A DNA stretch of 46,919 bases, from positions 1 to 46,919 of the forward strand of contig CALHVV010000029.1 in assembly GCA_938036915.1 (NCBI GenBank), in the 5' to 3' direction. The position numbers and the translations under genes were made by a program. Each line of letters starts with the position of its first letter. Within the stretch, counting starts at the first letter, position 1. Source of the DNA: an uncultured Candidatus Saccharibacteria bacterium. GTDB lineage: Bacteria > Patescibacteriota > Saccharimonadia > Saccharimonadales > Saccharimonadaceae. Under the pieces are notes generated by a model, which was given only the letters and a program-made list of their open reading frames with translations, was not told where the DNA came from and searched no databases. Of this stretch, positions 37,366 to 45,885 are shown in pieces.

Positions 37366-39396
37366 TTAGTTGAGTGTCGTGAGTCGTTGATTGCGTTGCA
37401 CGGTTGCCTGGAGCTCCGGGTAGTGTTCGAGTGAATCGCCACTGGCGATAAAGGCTTGCGCTGCTTTTTGGGCTCGGGCGATTGCCTTGCTGTCGGCCAG
37501 GCTCGCAATGCGCAGATTGAGTGCGCCATGCTGAGCTTTGCCGTAAATTTCGCCCGGGCCGCGGAGCTGCATGTCGACTTCTGCTAAGTGAAAGCCGTCG
37601 CTAGAAGCCTCCAACTCGCGCAGACGCTGGCTCGGCCTACTATGGTTATTAAGCAAAAGATAGCAGTAGCTCTGGCGTGTGCCACGTCCCACTCGGCCAC
37701 GCAGCTGGTGGAGCTGGGCAAGACCAAATCGCTCAGCATCCTCGATCATCATCACTGTCGCATTTGGCACATCAACACCAACTTCTACTACTGTGGTACT
37801 CACGAGAATATCATACGCATGCTGGTGAAATTCTTGCATCACCCGTTCTTTGTCAGCAGACTTCATCTTGCCGTGAAGCAAGCCAATTCGCCATCGGCCT
37901 AAAGTGCTACTCTTGAGATGGCGTACAGTTGTCTCAACACTGCGCGCGTCATTGTCGGGGTTGTCATCGATGAGGCTGCAGACGACATAGGCTTGGCTGC
38001 CGGCCTCGAGCTCCTCTGTGACGCGTTGGTACAGGGCTGGGCGCGAGGCGGGAGAAATAATTTTGGTAATGATCGGCTGGCGACCGGCAGGGCGCTGGCT
38101 AATGATGCTAATATCGAGCTCGCCATAGACGGTCAGGGCAAGGCTACGGGGGATTGGTGTCGCTGTCATAGCAAGCAGGTGTGGCATATGGCCGGATTTA
38201 TCAAGGAGCTTCTGGCGCTGCGTCACGCCAAAGCGATGCTGCTCGTCGATGACAACAAAGCCAAGCCGCGCAAAGTTGATCGAGTCTTGGATGAGTGCAT
38301 GCGTCCCCACTACGATATCTACCTCGCTGCGTGCAATTCGCTGCACAAGCTCACTGCGCGCAGCACCGGTCACGCTGCCAGTCAGTAGCCCAACTTTGAT
38401 ACCGAAGGGCGTAAGTAATGCATCGAGCGTGGCGGCGTGCTGACGGGCAAGAATCTCTGTCGGTGCCATCAAGGCGGTTTGGTAGCCAGCACTGGCAGCC
38501 TGGCGAGCGGCCAGGCCTGCGACCACTGTTTTGCCACTTCCCACGTCACCTTGGAGGAGGCGATTCATTGGTGTACTACGCTGAAAGTCTTGCAGGATAT
38601 CCCAGGCCGCTCGGCGCTGATCATCCGTGAGAGCAAAGGGCAGAGCACTCACAAATGACTTCACGATAGCTTGCTCAAACGGTATGGCATAGCCTTGGAT
38701 CTGAGCATGCGCCTGGCGATTGAGCTGACTAGCAAGCAGCAAGCTAAAGAGCTCCTCAAAGGCAAGGCGCTGGCGTGCCCGTGTGATGTCCTCTGATGTG
38801 GTAGGAAAATGCATCGCAAGCAGTGCCTCGCTCCGGCTCATTAAGCCTTCCCGTGCGACAATCTGCGGAGGGAGTGTCTCGGGTAACATTGTGATCAGTG
38901 GTCGTAGTTCGGTAAGTAATTTGCGTACTAACTGGCTCTTGAGGCCGTGCACTGCGTGGTAGATGGGCAGCAGGTTGGTGTCATGGTGGGCAAGCTCTTT
39001 GACACGCTCGGCACTTGGGTTAGTGAGTTGGTAGCGGCCATTCTTATATTCAAATTGTCCCCGAAAGTAACATTCATCCCCACTCGCAAGCTGCTGTACT
39101 CGATACGGCTGGTTAAACCACACGGCGTTGAGCTTGCCCGAGCTATCTGCCAGTACTGCTGTAGTAATGCGGAGACCACGCCGCACCGTGCGCGTGCTGA
39201 TTGATTCGCAGCGCGCCGTGATCGTCACATTGCCTGGTGTCAGCGTTGCGATTGAACTCGCCGCAGTAAAATCATCGTGCTTGCGTGGCAAAAACATGAT
39301 GAGATCATTGACGGTCAAGAGCCCAGCCTGGGCAAGCTGCTCAGCTGTTTTTGGCCCAACGCCTTTGATCTGGGAGAGTGGTGTCGATAGATTCAC
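37366..39396 (-). CDS. recG: ATP-dependent DNA helicase RecG
   Basis: A 676-residue helicase that remodels stalled forks and branched DNA. The N-terminal wedge/OB domain begins LSTPLSQIKGVGPKTAEQLA. Walker A is GDVGSGKT (283-290) and the helicase Asp box is DEQH (384-387). The C-terminal TRG-type region includes GRVGRGTRQSYCYLL. I chose a GTG start at 39396: TACAAT (39408-39403) is exactly 6 bases upstream, which would give a leaderless mRNA beginning at a GTG. A longer frame with ATG at 39423 would start upstream of that -10 box. The start is the least certain point; identity is firm. Confidence 0.95.
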   Translation of the reverse strand: MNLSTPLSQIKGVGPKTAEQLAQAGLLTVNDLIMFLPRKHDDFTAASSIATLTPGNVTITARCESISTRTVRRGLRITTAVLADSSGKLNAVWFNQPYRVQQLASGDECYFRGQFEYKNGRYQLTNPSAERVKELAHHDTNLLPIYHAVHGLKSQLVRKLLTELRPLITMLPETLPPQIVAREGLMSRSEALLAMHFPTTSEDITRARQRLAFEELFSLLLASQLNRQAHAQIQGYAIPFEQAIVKSFVSALPFALTDDQRRAAWDILQDFQRSTPMNRLLQGDVGSGKTVVAGLAARQAASAGYQTALMAPTEILARQHAATLDALLTPFGIKVGLLTGSVTGAARSELVQRIARSEVDIVVGTHALIQDSINFARLGFVVIDEQHRFGVTQRQKLLDKSGHMPHLLAMTATPIPRSLALTVYGELDISIISQRPAGRQPIITKIISPASRPALYQRVTEELEAGSQAYVVCSLIDDNPDNDARSVETTVRHLKSSTLGRWRIGLLHGKMKSADKERVMQEFHQHAYDILVSTTVVEVGVDVPNATVMMIEDAERFGLAQLHQLRGRVGRGTRQSYCYLLLNNHSRPSQRLRELEASSDGFHLAEVDMQLRGPGEIYGKAQHGALNLRIASLADSKAIARAQKAAQAFIASGDSLEHYPELQATVQRNQRLTTLN

Positions 39397-39402
39397 TTTT
39401 TT

Positions 39403-39408
39403 ATTGTA
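39403..39408 (-). promoter_or_regulatory. Minus-10 box of recG
   Basis: TACAAT on the minus strand followed by AAAAAA and GTG. A divergent TATAGT (39440-39445) about 30 bases away would drive the plus-strand oxidase gene. Confidence 0.45.
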
Positions 39409-39471
39409 CCGCACCTGGTGCAAATGCGCTGCCCTGTGCTATAGTATAAGCAGTAAGCTAACGGGGGAAAT

Positions 39472-41070
39472 GTGAGTAAAATTGCAAATTATTTACGCAG
39501 TCATATTGCCGGGTCTGTTTCGACTCGGGCCGATTGGCGTGCGTCAGTCAGTGCAGATGCCGGTATTCTAGCTGCAACACCAGAGCTCGTGGTAGCGCCG
39601 CGCGTTGTGAGTGATATTCGCAAGATCACCCGTTTTGCCTGGCAAATGGCTGAGAAGGGCCACACGATACCAGTTGTTACACGCGGCGCTGGCTGTGGTG
39701 CGCTGGGTGGTGCCGTGGGGCAGGGGATATTGCTCGATACGGCAGCCCTTGACACAATCTTTGAATATGATGGCAAATCGCAGCGGGTTCGCGTCCAGCC
39801 AGGTGTACCAGCACGCAGTGTAGCGGCAGCACTGAGCATGCATGGTGCTGGTGTTGGGCCACTGACTGGCCAGCGAGGTACAGTTGGTGGAGTTATTGCA
39901 GCTGGTGCACGCGGGACGCTCCTCAGCCGAGCGACCGATCCAGCCGAAGCGATTGACCAGATCGAGGTTGTACTCGCCAACGGCGACGTCATGCAGACAG
40001 AGCGTCTCTCGCGGCGCGAGCTCAGCCGGCGCAAGGGTTTGCCTGGGTTTGAAGGTGATATCTATCGTGGTATCGATGCGATTATTACTGACAATGCAGC
40101 GCTGATCGAGCAGATTAACCCCAATGACACGTCTGGTTACAGTGGTATTGCACGGGTTAAGCAGCCCGATGGGACGTTTGACCTCGGGCCACTCTTTGTA
40201 GGGAGTGAGGGAACGCTGGGGATTATTGACGAGCTGATTCTCAAGACAGAATTCTTCAGCTTTCGCAAGACAAGGGCAGCCTTGGTATTTCGGAGTAGCA
40301 GCGATGCCCAGGCGGCGATTGATGATATTGACGCGCTTCAGCCAGCACAGCTCAGCTATCTCGATGCAGCGATTTTTGAGCAGCTCCGCCGCGATGGCAA
40401 GAAGTATGCTTTTTATGAGGAAGCTGCCCAGCAGTTTACGCCGCAGGCAGTTTTGCTCGTGACACTCGATGACTTTAACACCCGGACACGTGCTCGCAAA
40501 CAGGCCAAGCTTGAGCAGCTGCAATCTGCGGGCGAGACGATCGTCACCATTGCTGAAGATGACGATGATGAAGATGTAGCGGCGGGGTTTGCTGCGCTTG
40601 ACCAATATCGCTGGCCCGATGCCGCGCATGTTGGGGCACCGCGCTTGTTTGAGGGGTTTTATGTGCCGCCGCAGCGCTTCGAAGAATTTGCTCGGGCGCT
40701 CATGCCGCTTGCTCGGGCGTTGCAGTTGCCGCTACCTCTTGCTGGCTACCCTAGCTTGAATCTCTACGGCGTCTATCCGCGCCTCTCACTGCGCAAAGTG
40801 AGTGATAAGCAGAAGATCTTTAAGCTCTACGACGAGCTCACTAAGCTGCTTGCGCTATACGACGGTCATTTGGTGATGAGCGGTGGTGAGGGCCGGCTCA
40901 AAACGCGCTTCGTCCGTGCTACGCAAAACCCAGATCTTACAGCTCTCTACCAGCAAATCAAACAGCTCTTCGACCCTCACGGCATTCTTAATCCTGGTAC
41001 AAAAACCACCCTGCAAGCTCGCACCATTACTGCAATGCTACGCAATGAATATACGGTGGATTGGCGATAA
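39472..41070 (+). CDS. FAD-linked oxidase (glycolate/D-lactate oxidase family)
   Basis: A 532-residue flavoprotein of the FAD_binding_4 / FAD-oxidase C family (GlcD, D-lactate dehydrogenase). The PP-loop region is VVTRGAGCGALGGA near 65-80, and FAD binding continues with GPLTGQRGTVGGVIAAGARG. FVGSEGTLGII is the conserved cap motif, and the C-terminus LFDPHGILNPGTKT is typical. It would oxidise a 2-hydroxy acid such as D-lactate; the electron acceptor is not apparent. GTG start with a GGGGG run five to nine bases upstream. No membrane helix and no CxxC Fe-S motif are present. Confidence 0.9.
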   Translation: MSKIANYLRSHIAGSVSTRADWRASVSADAGILAATPELVVAPRVVSDIRKITRFAWQMAEKGHTIPVVTRGAGCGALGGAVGQGILLDTAALDTIFEYDGKSQRVRVQPGVPARSVAAALSMHGAGVGPLTGQRGTVGGVIAAGARGTLLSRATDPAEAIDQIEVVLANGDVMQTERLSRRELSRRKGLPGFEGDIYRGIDAIITDNAALIEQINPNDTSGYSGIARVKQPDGTFDLGPLFVGSEGTLGIIDELILKTEFFSFRKTRAALVFRSSSDAQAAIDDIDALQPAQLSYLDAAIFEQLRRDGKKYAFYEEAAQQFTPQAVLLVTLDDFNTRTRARKQAKLEQLQSAGETIVTIAEDDDDEDVAAGFAALDQYRWPDAAHVGAPRLFEGFYVPPQRFEEFARALMPLARALQLPLPLAGYPSLNLYGVYPRLSLRKVSDKQKIFKLYDELTKLLALYDGHLVMSGGEGRLKTRFVRATQNPDLTALYQQIKQLFDPHGILNPGTKTTLQARTITAMLRNEYTVDWR

Positions 41071-41154
41071 AACTTTGTGGAGGAAGTGTGTTTGCTATTT
41101 GTCGCAATTGATTTCTTTGCCATACCTCAATAAAATGGAGGAAGAAAGAGGCTA

Positions 41155-41535
41155 ATGAATATGGGTATCGATCAACGAATAGTATCCCGTAACCCTGCCA
41201 CTAACGAACCAATCTGGTCTGGAAGTCTTGCAGATGACGCTGCGATTGTGCAGGCTGTTTCTGTCGCAACACAGTTTGGGCTTGCTGCTGGCATTGTCAC
41301 TCGCGAGCGCGCACAATACGAAGCATTCTACCAGCAAACAAAAGCAGGCATCATTAACTGGAATCAGCCACTGACTGGCGCAACGACTGCGGCTCCATTT
41401 GGTGGAGCGAAGGCTAGTGGCAATTACCGATCCGCTGGATTCCTGTCGGTTGATTACTGCTCATACCCATGCGCGTCGATTGAGGATGAGTCACCAGCAG
41501 TCCCAACGACATTGCCGGCTGGGGTGGTGTATTAA
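41155..41535 (+). pseudogene. Internally deleted succinylglutamate-semialdehyde dehydrogenase (AstD) remnant
   Basis: A 126-residue open frame. Residues about 11-38 match the N-terminus of AstD-type aldehyde dehydrogenases (RNPATNEPIWSGSLADDAA), then the sequence jumps, at about residue 38 (41263-41272), straight to the family C-terminus (FGLAAGIVTRE, AGIINWNQPLTGATTAAPFG, ASGNYRSAGFLSVDYCSYP). About 360 residues are missing, including the NAD-binding fold, catalytic Cys and Glu. Both ends remain in frame without stops, so the deletion may be recent or the small product kept. AstD belongs to arginine/ornithine breakdown, with no partner genes here. A ribosome-like AAGAAAGAGG precedes the ATG. 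It is best treated as a gene remnant. Confidence 0.8.
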
Positions 41536-41549
41536 ATGACTAAAGCGAG

Positions 41550-41577
41550 TTGACATAGATAGTAAATGGTGTATGAT
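41550..41577 (+). promoter_or_regulatory. Promoter of the six-helix membrane protein gene, leaderless
   Basis: TTGACA (41550-41555), 16 bases, TATGAT (41572-41577), then 6 bases and the ATG at 41584. Confidence 0.72.
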
Positions 41578-41583
41578 AGTGCC

Positions 41584-42462
41584 ATGAAACAATCCTATTC
41601 TCTAACGCAATTGCGAAGTGTTCTGCTCTATCTGTCAATTGGCTTGCTAACATTGTGCGCACTTCTCGGGATTCTTGCAGTATTATCGCAAGAAATTGAT
41701 TGGCGAATCCTATTCACGACGTTTTGTGCCGCAATCGCATCATTAATTGCTATGAGCAACATATCACGACTTGCCGACAACCGAATAGTTATAAAAATTC
41801 TATCCATTATGTCGATCATCCTCAATGCTCAGTGGTTTACTGGTATGTTTGTTATCCAGTGGAATCTCTATCGGTTTCTTAGTTTTTGTCGTCCCTCTGT
41901 CAGTACGGGGAGTCGATATAATAGACATTATAGCGACTATAGCAACTATGACTACGAAGATCATGTTCAGACACAAATATGCAGCGACTTCATCTCGATT
42001 ACGACGAAGCTTACGCTCACAGCATTAATTATTGCACTGCTCATTACACTTAGCGTAAAGACCTTGTCATACGCCAACAAAAACTCTTTCATCATAGGAA
42101 TGAAAATGATGACGGTTACTTGCGCCAGTCTTTTAAGTATGGCATGCTTGAGTATGGTATGGTTTAATGTGCGAGATACATCAAGTACGCTACGTTTTTT
42201 GGTAGTTTTTGGTATACTCACTGTATTTGGCTTAATAGTAACGCCTATTTTGGTACATCTAGAGAAGGTACAGCGCTACCTCCAACCTGCACAACCAAAT
42301 ACACTAGTACAGAATGAGCAGCAGCTTCGGTACGAGATTGAACGCCAAGTGCGAGCACAAATTGCTGCCGAACAGCAAACAGCAAAAGCGGAGGAACAAG
42401 CTCAAGTACCTCCCACAGCTTCGAATGAAGATGGTGCAATGCATGATGTGCAGCCTGATTGA
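41584..42462 (+). CDS. Six-helix membrane protein with charged C-terminal tail
   Basis: A 292-residue protein. Hydrophobic segments lie at about 14-36, 41-62, 72-94, 138-157, 168-188 and 199-220. The loop between the third and fourth is Tyr/Ser/Arg/Asp-rich (SDYSNYDYED). The cytoplasmic tail (about 225-292) is Gln/Glu/Ala-rich with coiled-coil character (EIERQVRAQIAAEQQTAKAE). I do not recognise the family. The start is fixed by the promoter 6 bases upstream rather than by a ribosome site. Codon use is more AT-rich than the housekeeping genes. It could interact with a cytoplasmic partner through the coiled tail; function unknown. Confidence 0.75.
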   Translation: MKQSYSLTQLRSVLLYLSIGLLTLCALLGILAVLSQEIDWRILFTTFCAAIASLIAMSNISRLADNRIVIKILSIMSIILNAQWFTGMFVIQWNLYRFLSFCRPSVSTGSRYNRHYSDYSNYDYEDHVQTQICSDFISITTKLTLTALIIALLITLSVKTLSYANKNSFIIGMKMMTVTCASLLSMACLSMVWFNVRDTSSTLRFLVVFGILTVFGLIVTPILVHLEKVQRYLQPAQPNTLVQNEQQLRYEIERQVRAQIAAEQQTAKAEEQAQVPPTASNEDGAMHDVQPD

Positions 42463-42661
42463 TGAATTAACAATGGGTGATTATGCTCCCGATAATGATG
42501 GGTGGCGCTGAATGAAAGAGGTGATGGGTGTTGCAGATCGACAGATAATCAATAATTTGAGTGACAGGGTTACCTATGCATGCCATCAGAGTTCAATGAA
42601 TGATTAGAGTATTTCTGATTTAGTGATACTCAAAAATACGACACAGCAATTAGCCATTTAA

Positions 42662-42667
42662 TATAAT
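42662..42667 (+). promoter_or_regulatory. Minus-10 box of the CinA-domain gene
   Basis: TATAAT followed by a short leader with AGAGGGGG and the ATG at 42688. The 200 bases upstream contain one weak hairpin (GAGTAT/ATACTC) and no supported gene. Confidence 0.55.
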
Positions 42668-42687
42668 AAAAAAGAGGGGGTGTATAT

Positions 42688-43530
42688 ATGTCTCGCAGAC
42701 GAGGAGCTATCATCACAATAGGCGACGAGGTGCTCAATGGAAGCACGCTCGATACTAATTCTCACTGGCTTTGCACACAAATTGCTGGTCGTGGTGCGCT
42801 GGTTACGACGGTAGTTACGGTACACGATGACCCAACTGCAATACAAGACGCGTTGGCATATTGCATACGTACGGATCCAGACTTGATCTTTACCATTGGA
42901 GGTCTTGGTCCGACAATTGATGACCGAACTGTAGAGTCAGTTGCTCGCGCCCTCGAGTTGCCGCTCGAGATTAATCAAACTGCAATCGAGTATGTCCAGA
43001 AACGATATTGTGACCTGGAGTCACAAGGAATAGTTGATCGGGATGTGTCTATACCAGCAAGGAATGCTCGCAAAAAGATGGCTTTGCTGCCCACTGGGGC
43101 AGTGCCAATCTATAATCCGGTTGGTGCTGCACCAGCGGTCGTTATTGATATAGATGATACGATGTCTGTTCTGTGTCTTCCGGGTGTTCCTGCAGAGGTT
43201 CGCGCGATAGTCAGTAGGCATGCATCCGGTATTTTGGAACGCCGCCTTGGTAGCGGATTTTTAAGAACAATGACGATCATGACAAGTACTAATGATGAGT
43301 CGGTCCTTGCAGAAGCATCTGCTGTGTTGACTCGTGAATTCGTGGATGTGTATGTGAAAACTCGTCCGATTCGTCAAGAAGGAGGAAAGATTGGTGTGAC
43401 ACTAACAGCGTCTGGAAACAACCAAGCAAAAATTGGCGTTCTGTTAGATATAGCGTTTCAGAGACTGACAGTTTTTCTTGAGGAATACGGCGTCAGTATT
43501 GTTAGATGTCGTATTGATAATGCAGATTGA
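42688..43530 (+). CDS. CinA N-terminal (molybdopterin-binding-like) domain protein
   Basis: A 280-residue protein matching the N-terminal COG1058 part of CinA, which in other bacteria is a pyrophosphatase for ADP-ribose or NAD-type compounds. Motifs: IITIGDEVLNGSTLDTNSHW at the start, FTIGGLGPTIDDRTVESVA near 70-90, and LPTGAVPIYNPVGAAPAVVI, then LPGVPAEVRAI near 170. The C-terminal NMN amidase domain of full CinA (about 410 aa) is absent. Start: AGAGGGGG before the ATG. Downstream it overlaps a membrane protein gene by 11 bases, suggesting coupling. It may act in nucleotide-cofactor repair. Confidence 0.87.
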   Translation: MSRRRGAIITIGDEVLNGSTLDTNSHWLCTQIAGRGALVTTVVTVHDDPTAIQDALAYCIRTDPDLIFTIGGLGPTIDDRTVESVARALELPLEINQTAIEYVQKRYCDLESQGIVDRDVSIPARNARKKMALLPTGAVPIYNPVGAAPAVVIDIDDTMSVLCLPGVPAEVRAIVSRHASGILERRLGSGFLRTMTIMTSTNDESVLAEASAVLTREFVDVYVKTRPIRQEGGKIGVTLTASGNNQAKIGVLLDIAFQRLTVFLEEYGVSIVRCRIDNAD

Positions 43531-44161
43531 CGGCAACTCAATAATTCCCTATGATCAGATCATGCAAACAATTCGCCATAAATACCTGACCGTCGTTCTC
43601 CTATCTCTTGCGTTAGCGATACTATCGCTTGTCAGCAATATCTACTTTCCCCAAGAAATGGAAGGGCAGTTGCAGCTATACTCTTGTATCCGCAAGATAT
43701 TTAGTAAGTTATTTAATGCAGGTGTTGTCTGGGCAGCGTTGCCATTCTTGGCAGGGTGGAGATCTCAAAGCTTGGTAAAAGCGGCGATCAGTGGCGCTGC
43801 TATTGCAGAGCTTACACTGCTACTCCATTACGGTATTGGCTGTCTTATTGGGGTGTATGGCCCCACGATATTTATGGCGAATTCATTTTGGTTTGTTGCT
43901 GCTCTTGTGCTATGTGCGCCACTGGGGGTATGCGGCTGGATTGCAGCTTTGCCAAAAAAGTCATCGCGTATATTCTGGTTCATCCTGCCGATAGGGGCAA
44001 TTCTCGAGCCTATTGTGACTCGAAAACTAATACCATACTCGATAGTGCGGCCATGGCCTGAAGTATATTCGGATTACGTTAGCGGTACAGTACTGTTGCT
44101 TGTTGGTATCGTTGGTATAATTCTTGTGAGATCAAAACAGGAAAGTAATGATCAAAGATAA
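43520..44161 (+). CDS. Polytopic membrane protein, 213 aa
   Basis: Six hydrophobic segments are visible, beginning YLTVVLLSLALAILSLVSNI and including LVKAAISGAAIAELTLLLHY, FWFVAALVLCAPLGVCGWI, IFWFILPIGAILEPIV and a last helix VSGTVLLLVGIVGIILV. The C-terminus is short and charged (RSKQESNDQR). I do not recognise the family. I chose the ATG at 43520, which overlaps the CinA-domain gene by 11 bases; 43562 is an alternative that avoids the overlap. AT-rich codon use, as in neighbours. Membrane topology is the only support for function. Confidence 0.7.
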   Translation: MQIDGNSIIPYDQIMQTIRHKYLTVVLLSLALAILSLVSNIYFPQEMEGQLQLYSCIRKIFSKLFNAGVVWAALPFLAGWRSQSLVKAAISGAAIAELTLLLHYGIGCLIGVYGPTIFMANSFWFVAALVLCAPLGVCGWIAALPKKSSRIFWFILPIGAILEPIVTRKLIPYSIVRPWPEVYSDYVSGTVLLLVGIVGIILVRSKQESNDQR

Positions 44162-44303
44162 GGGCTAGAGTATTTATGGCTGTTTTATGTGATGGTATAG
44201 TTGGATCAACAAAAACGGAGTAGGCGCTCACAACCCTCTTTATTTTTAGACTGACCAATTCCTTAATATCCCCACAAAATGATGAGAGCCTAGCCATTAC
44301 CTT

Positions 44304-44431
44304 GTAGTTTGAAGCTACATCTATCGCGAGACGCCCAATACTTTTGGGTATTGACTGGTCGTCCGGCTAAGCTTCCGTGTCGTTTTTTGCGGAAGTGTTT
44401 CAAAGCAGTAGGTCGTTTTCAGGCTGCTTTG
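44304..44431. other. Cluster of four hairpins in an intergenic region
   Basis: The 344 bases between 44162 and 44505 have no supported gene. Within them four inverted repeats follow one another: GTAG/CTAC (44304-44318), CAATAC/GTATTG (44336-44353), CTTCCG/CGGAAG (44372-44395) and CAAAGCAG/CTGCTTTG (44401-44431). The last two could be terminators of the convergent genes ending at 44161 and 44506. Alternatively the row is a structured RNA. Confidence 0.4.
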
Positions 44432-44505
44432 GTAAATCCTGGTGGGGTAGAGCTTCACACATTAGTTATTATTTAACTCATTAACGCAATGCTGCAGTCG
44501 AGGGG

Positions 44506-45075
44506 TTAGTCGTTGTGGGTTGATGATATTTCGGACAACCGATACAAAAAAGCACCAGTCTTCTGATTTATACACACTACATCGAAACTTCCAACACCTC
44601 CCCGAGAGCGTGTTATACAGCGGGCATCAGGCGCAATAGCTTGCAGAAAAAGATCGCGAGCAGTTGGTTGCCCAAACGTTGGGAGATGAAGGAAGTTACC
44701 GCCAACGGCATTGTCTACAGCATAAGCACGCGTCAGACCGGCATGAGCAGACTGGTCTTCTGGTGATTCCCAGCGGCTACAGCCGCGTGAGCAGTTTCGA
44801 AACACCCACTCCGGCAAGGATATTGTTCCTTGGCCAGGTGTGGGGTGGATGCGCCCAATTACGGTCCCATCGGGGTCGGCATGAAGGCCCAAATAATGCA
44901 TTGTATTGCCTGAGTCATAGGTGATATCGACGCGCTGCGTCACCTCCTCCGTCACGATACGCGCAAAAGTACCTCGAGCGCTCCACGGGCCGTAATTGAG
45001 AAATAGTGTTAAGCACACAATGACGACTAGAGTGAAGGTGAGACGTTTGTGGCGATGAAGAAAACGAGCAGGCAT
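44506..45075 (-). CDS. Single-pass membrane protein with four conserved cysteines (paralogue B)
   Basis: A 189-residue protein with a basic N-terminus and one transmembrane helix (about 10-30, LTFTLVVIVCLTLFLNYGPW), then an exported domain. Related to the protein at 34650-35237 by its C-terminus (FDVVCINQKTGAFLYRLSEI), a cysteine pair (FRNCSRGCSRW) and RCIT. A long Asp/Gly/Pro-rich middle (GLHADPDGTVIGRIHPTPGQ) has no clear match. I chose the ATG at 45075 because TATAAT (45090-45085) is 9 bases upstream; a TTG further up would overlap that box. Function unknown; exported and probably disulfide-bonded. Confidence 0.78.
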   Translation of the reverse strand: MPARFLHRHKRLTFTLVVIVCLTLFLNYGPWSARGTFARIVTEEVTQRVDITYDSGNTMHYLGLHADPDGTVIGRIHPTPGQGTISLPEWVFRNCSRGCSRWESPEDQSAHAGLTRAYAVDNAVGGNFLHLPTFGQPTARDLFLQAIAPDARCITRSRGGVGSFDVVCINQKTGAFLYRLSEISSTHND

Positions 45076-45114
45076 AGTAACTGCATTATACAATATAATT
45101 GCAGAAATGATGAG

Positions 45115-45783
45115 TTAATCCGTTATCCGTACTCCCATAAAATTTGCCCACTCAGTATATCCTCGGGTCCCATCACTGAGCATCGGGCGCACGATACGAA
45201 TATCAATTCGGTCGATGCGGAACCCAGCCTCCTCGAGCATGCGACGCGGGATGTCTATTGTCTTGTAATGCTGAAAGAATCGCCCAGACTGTGCGTAATC
45301 GGTGGCTGTTAAACGCTCAAAGCGGAGCCCCTGATCGGATATAGCAAAATTTGCAAGGAATGCACCACCAGGGACAAGGGCAGCACGGATTGACGCAAGA
45401 ACAGCGGGAAGGTCTTCTTGCCTGAGGTGTATGAGACTGGCAAGGGCAAACACACCAACGAAGTTGCCCTTATAATCTAGTTGTCTCATGTCAAGGCATC
45501 GAGCCGTTACTTTTGTTGACACTCCTCGACGATGCAACTCTTCTATCATTGCTGGGCTATTGTCGACTGCCTCGACGTCATAGCCTTGTGAGGCAAAATA
45601 TCGACTATACTGGCCTGGCCCACAACCCAGGTCAAGAACTCGGCCATGCGGTGGAAGCATTGCAACAAACGAACGCGCAAGGTCTTCATTGATAACTTCA
45701 ACGCCATCTTTCAAACCATACGTCGGCGCTAAACGGTTGTAAGCGGCGAGGGAAGAATTATATAGTGCTGTAATTTCTTGCAT
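45115..45783 (-). CDS. Class I SAM-dependent methyltransferase
   Basis: A 222-residue methyltransferase. The glycine-rich SAM motif is VLDLGCGPGQYSRYF near residue 45, then VEAVDNSPAMIEEL gives the acidic ribose contact, and DMRQLDYKGNFVGVFALASL marks the third motif. It resembles small-molecule methyltransferases of the Methyltransf_25/11 type; the substrate cannot be predicted. Start: AAGGAG seven bases before the ATG, strongly supporting 45783 over a longer frame. It is divergent from the next gene, with a -10 box for that gene in the short gap. Confidence 0.9.
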   Translation of the reverse strand: MQEITALYNSSLAAYNRLAPTYGLKDGVEVINEDLARSFVAMLPPHGRVLDLGCGPGQYSRYFASQGYDVEAVDNSPAMIEELHRRGVSTKVTARCLDMRQLDYKGNFVGVFALASLIHLRQEDLPAVLASIRAALVPGGAFLANFAISDQGLRFERLTATDYAQSGRFFQHYKTIDIPRRMLEEAGFRIDRIDIRIVRPMLSDGTRGYTEWANFMGVRITD

Positions 45784-45885
45784 GTTGAGTCTCCTTTTTC
45801 TATAGTAGCAGACAATTTTCGTGCTAACCATCACTATAATGGTATAGCATGTGAACAGCATATATTGATACGGTCTTGTAAAGAA

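Noticed and set aside
39568..40629. Long minus-strand open frame inside the FAD oxidase gene
   Set aside because: Antisense to a gene with clear FAD-binding motifs; no promoter or ribosome site.
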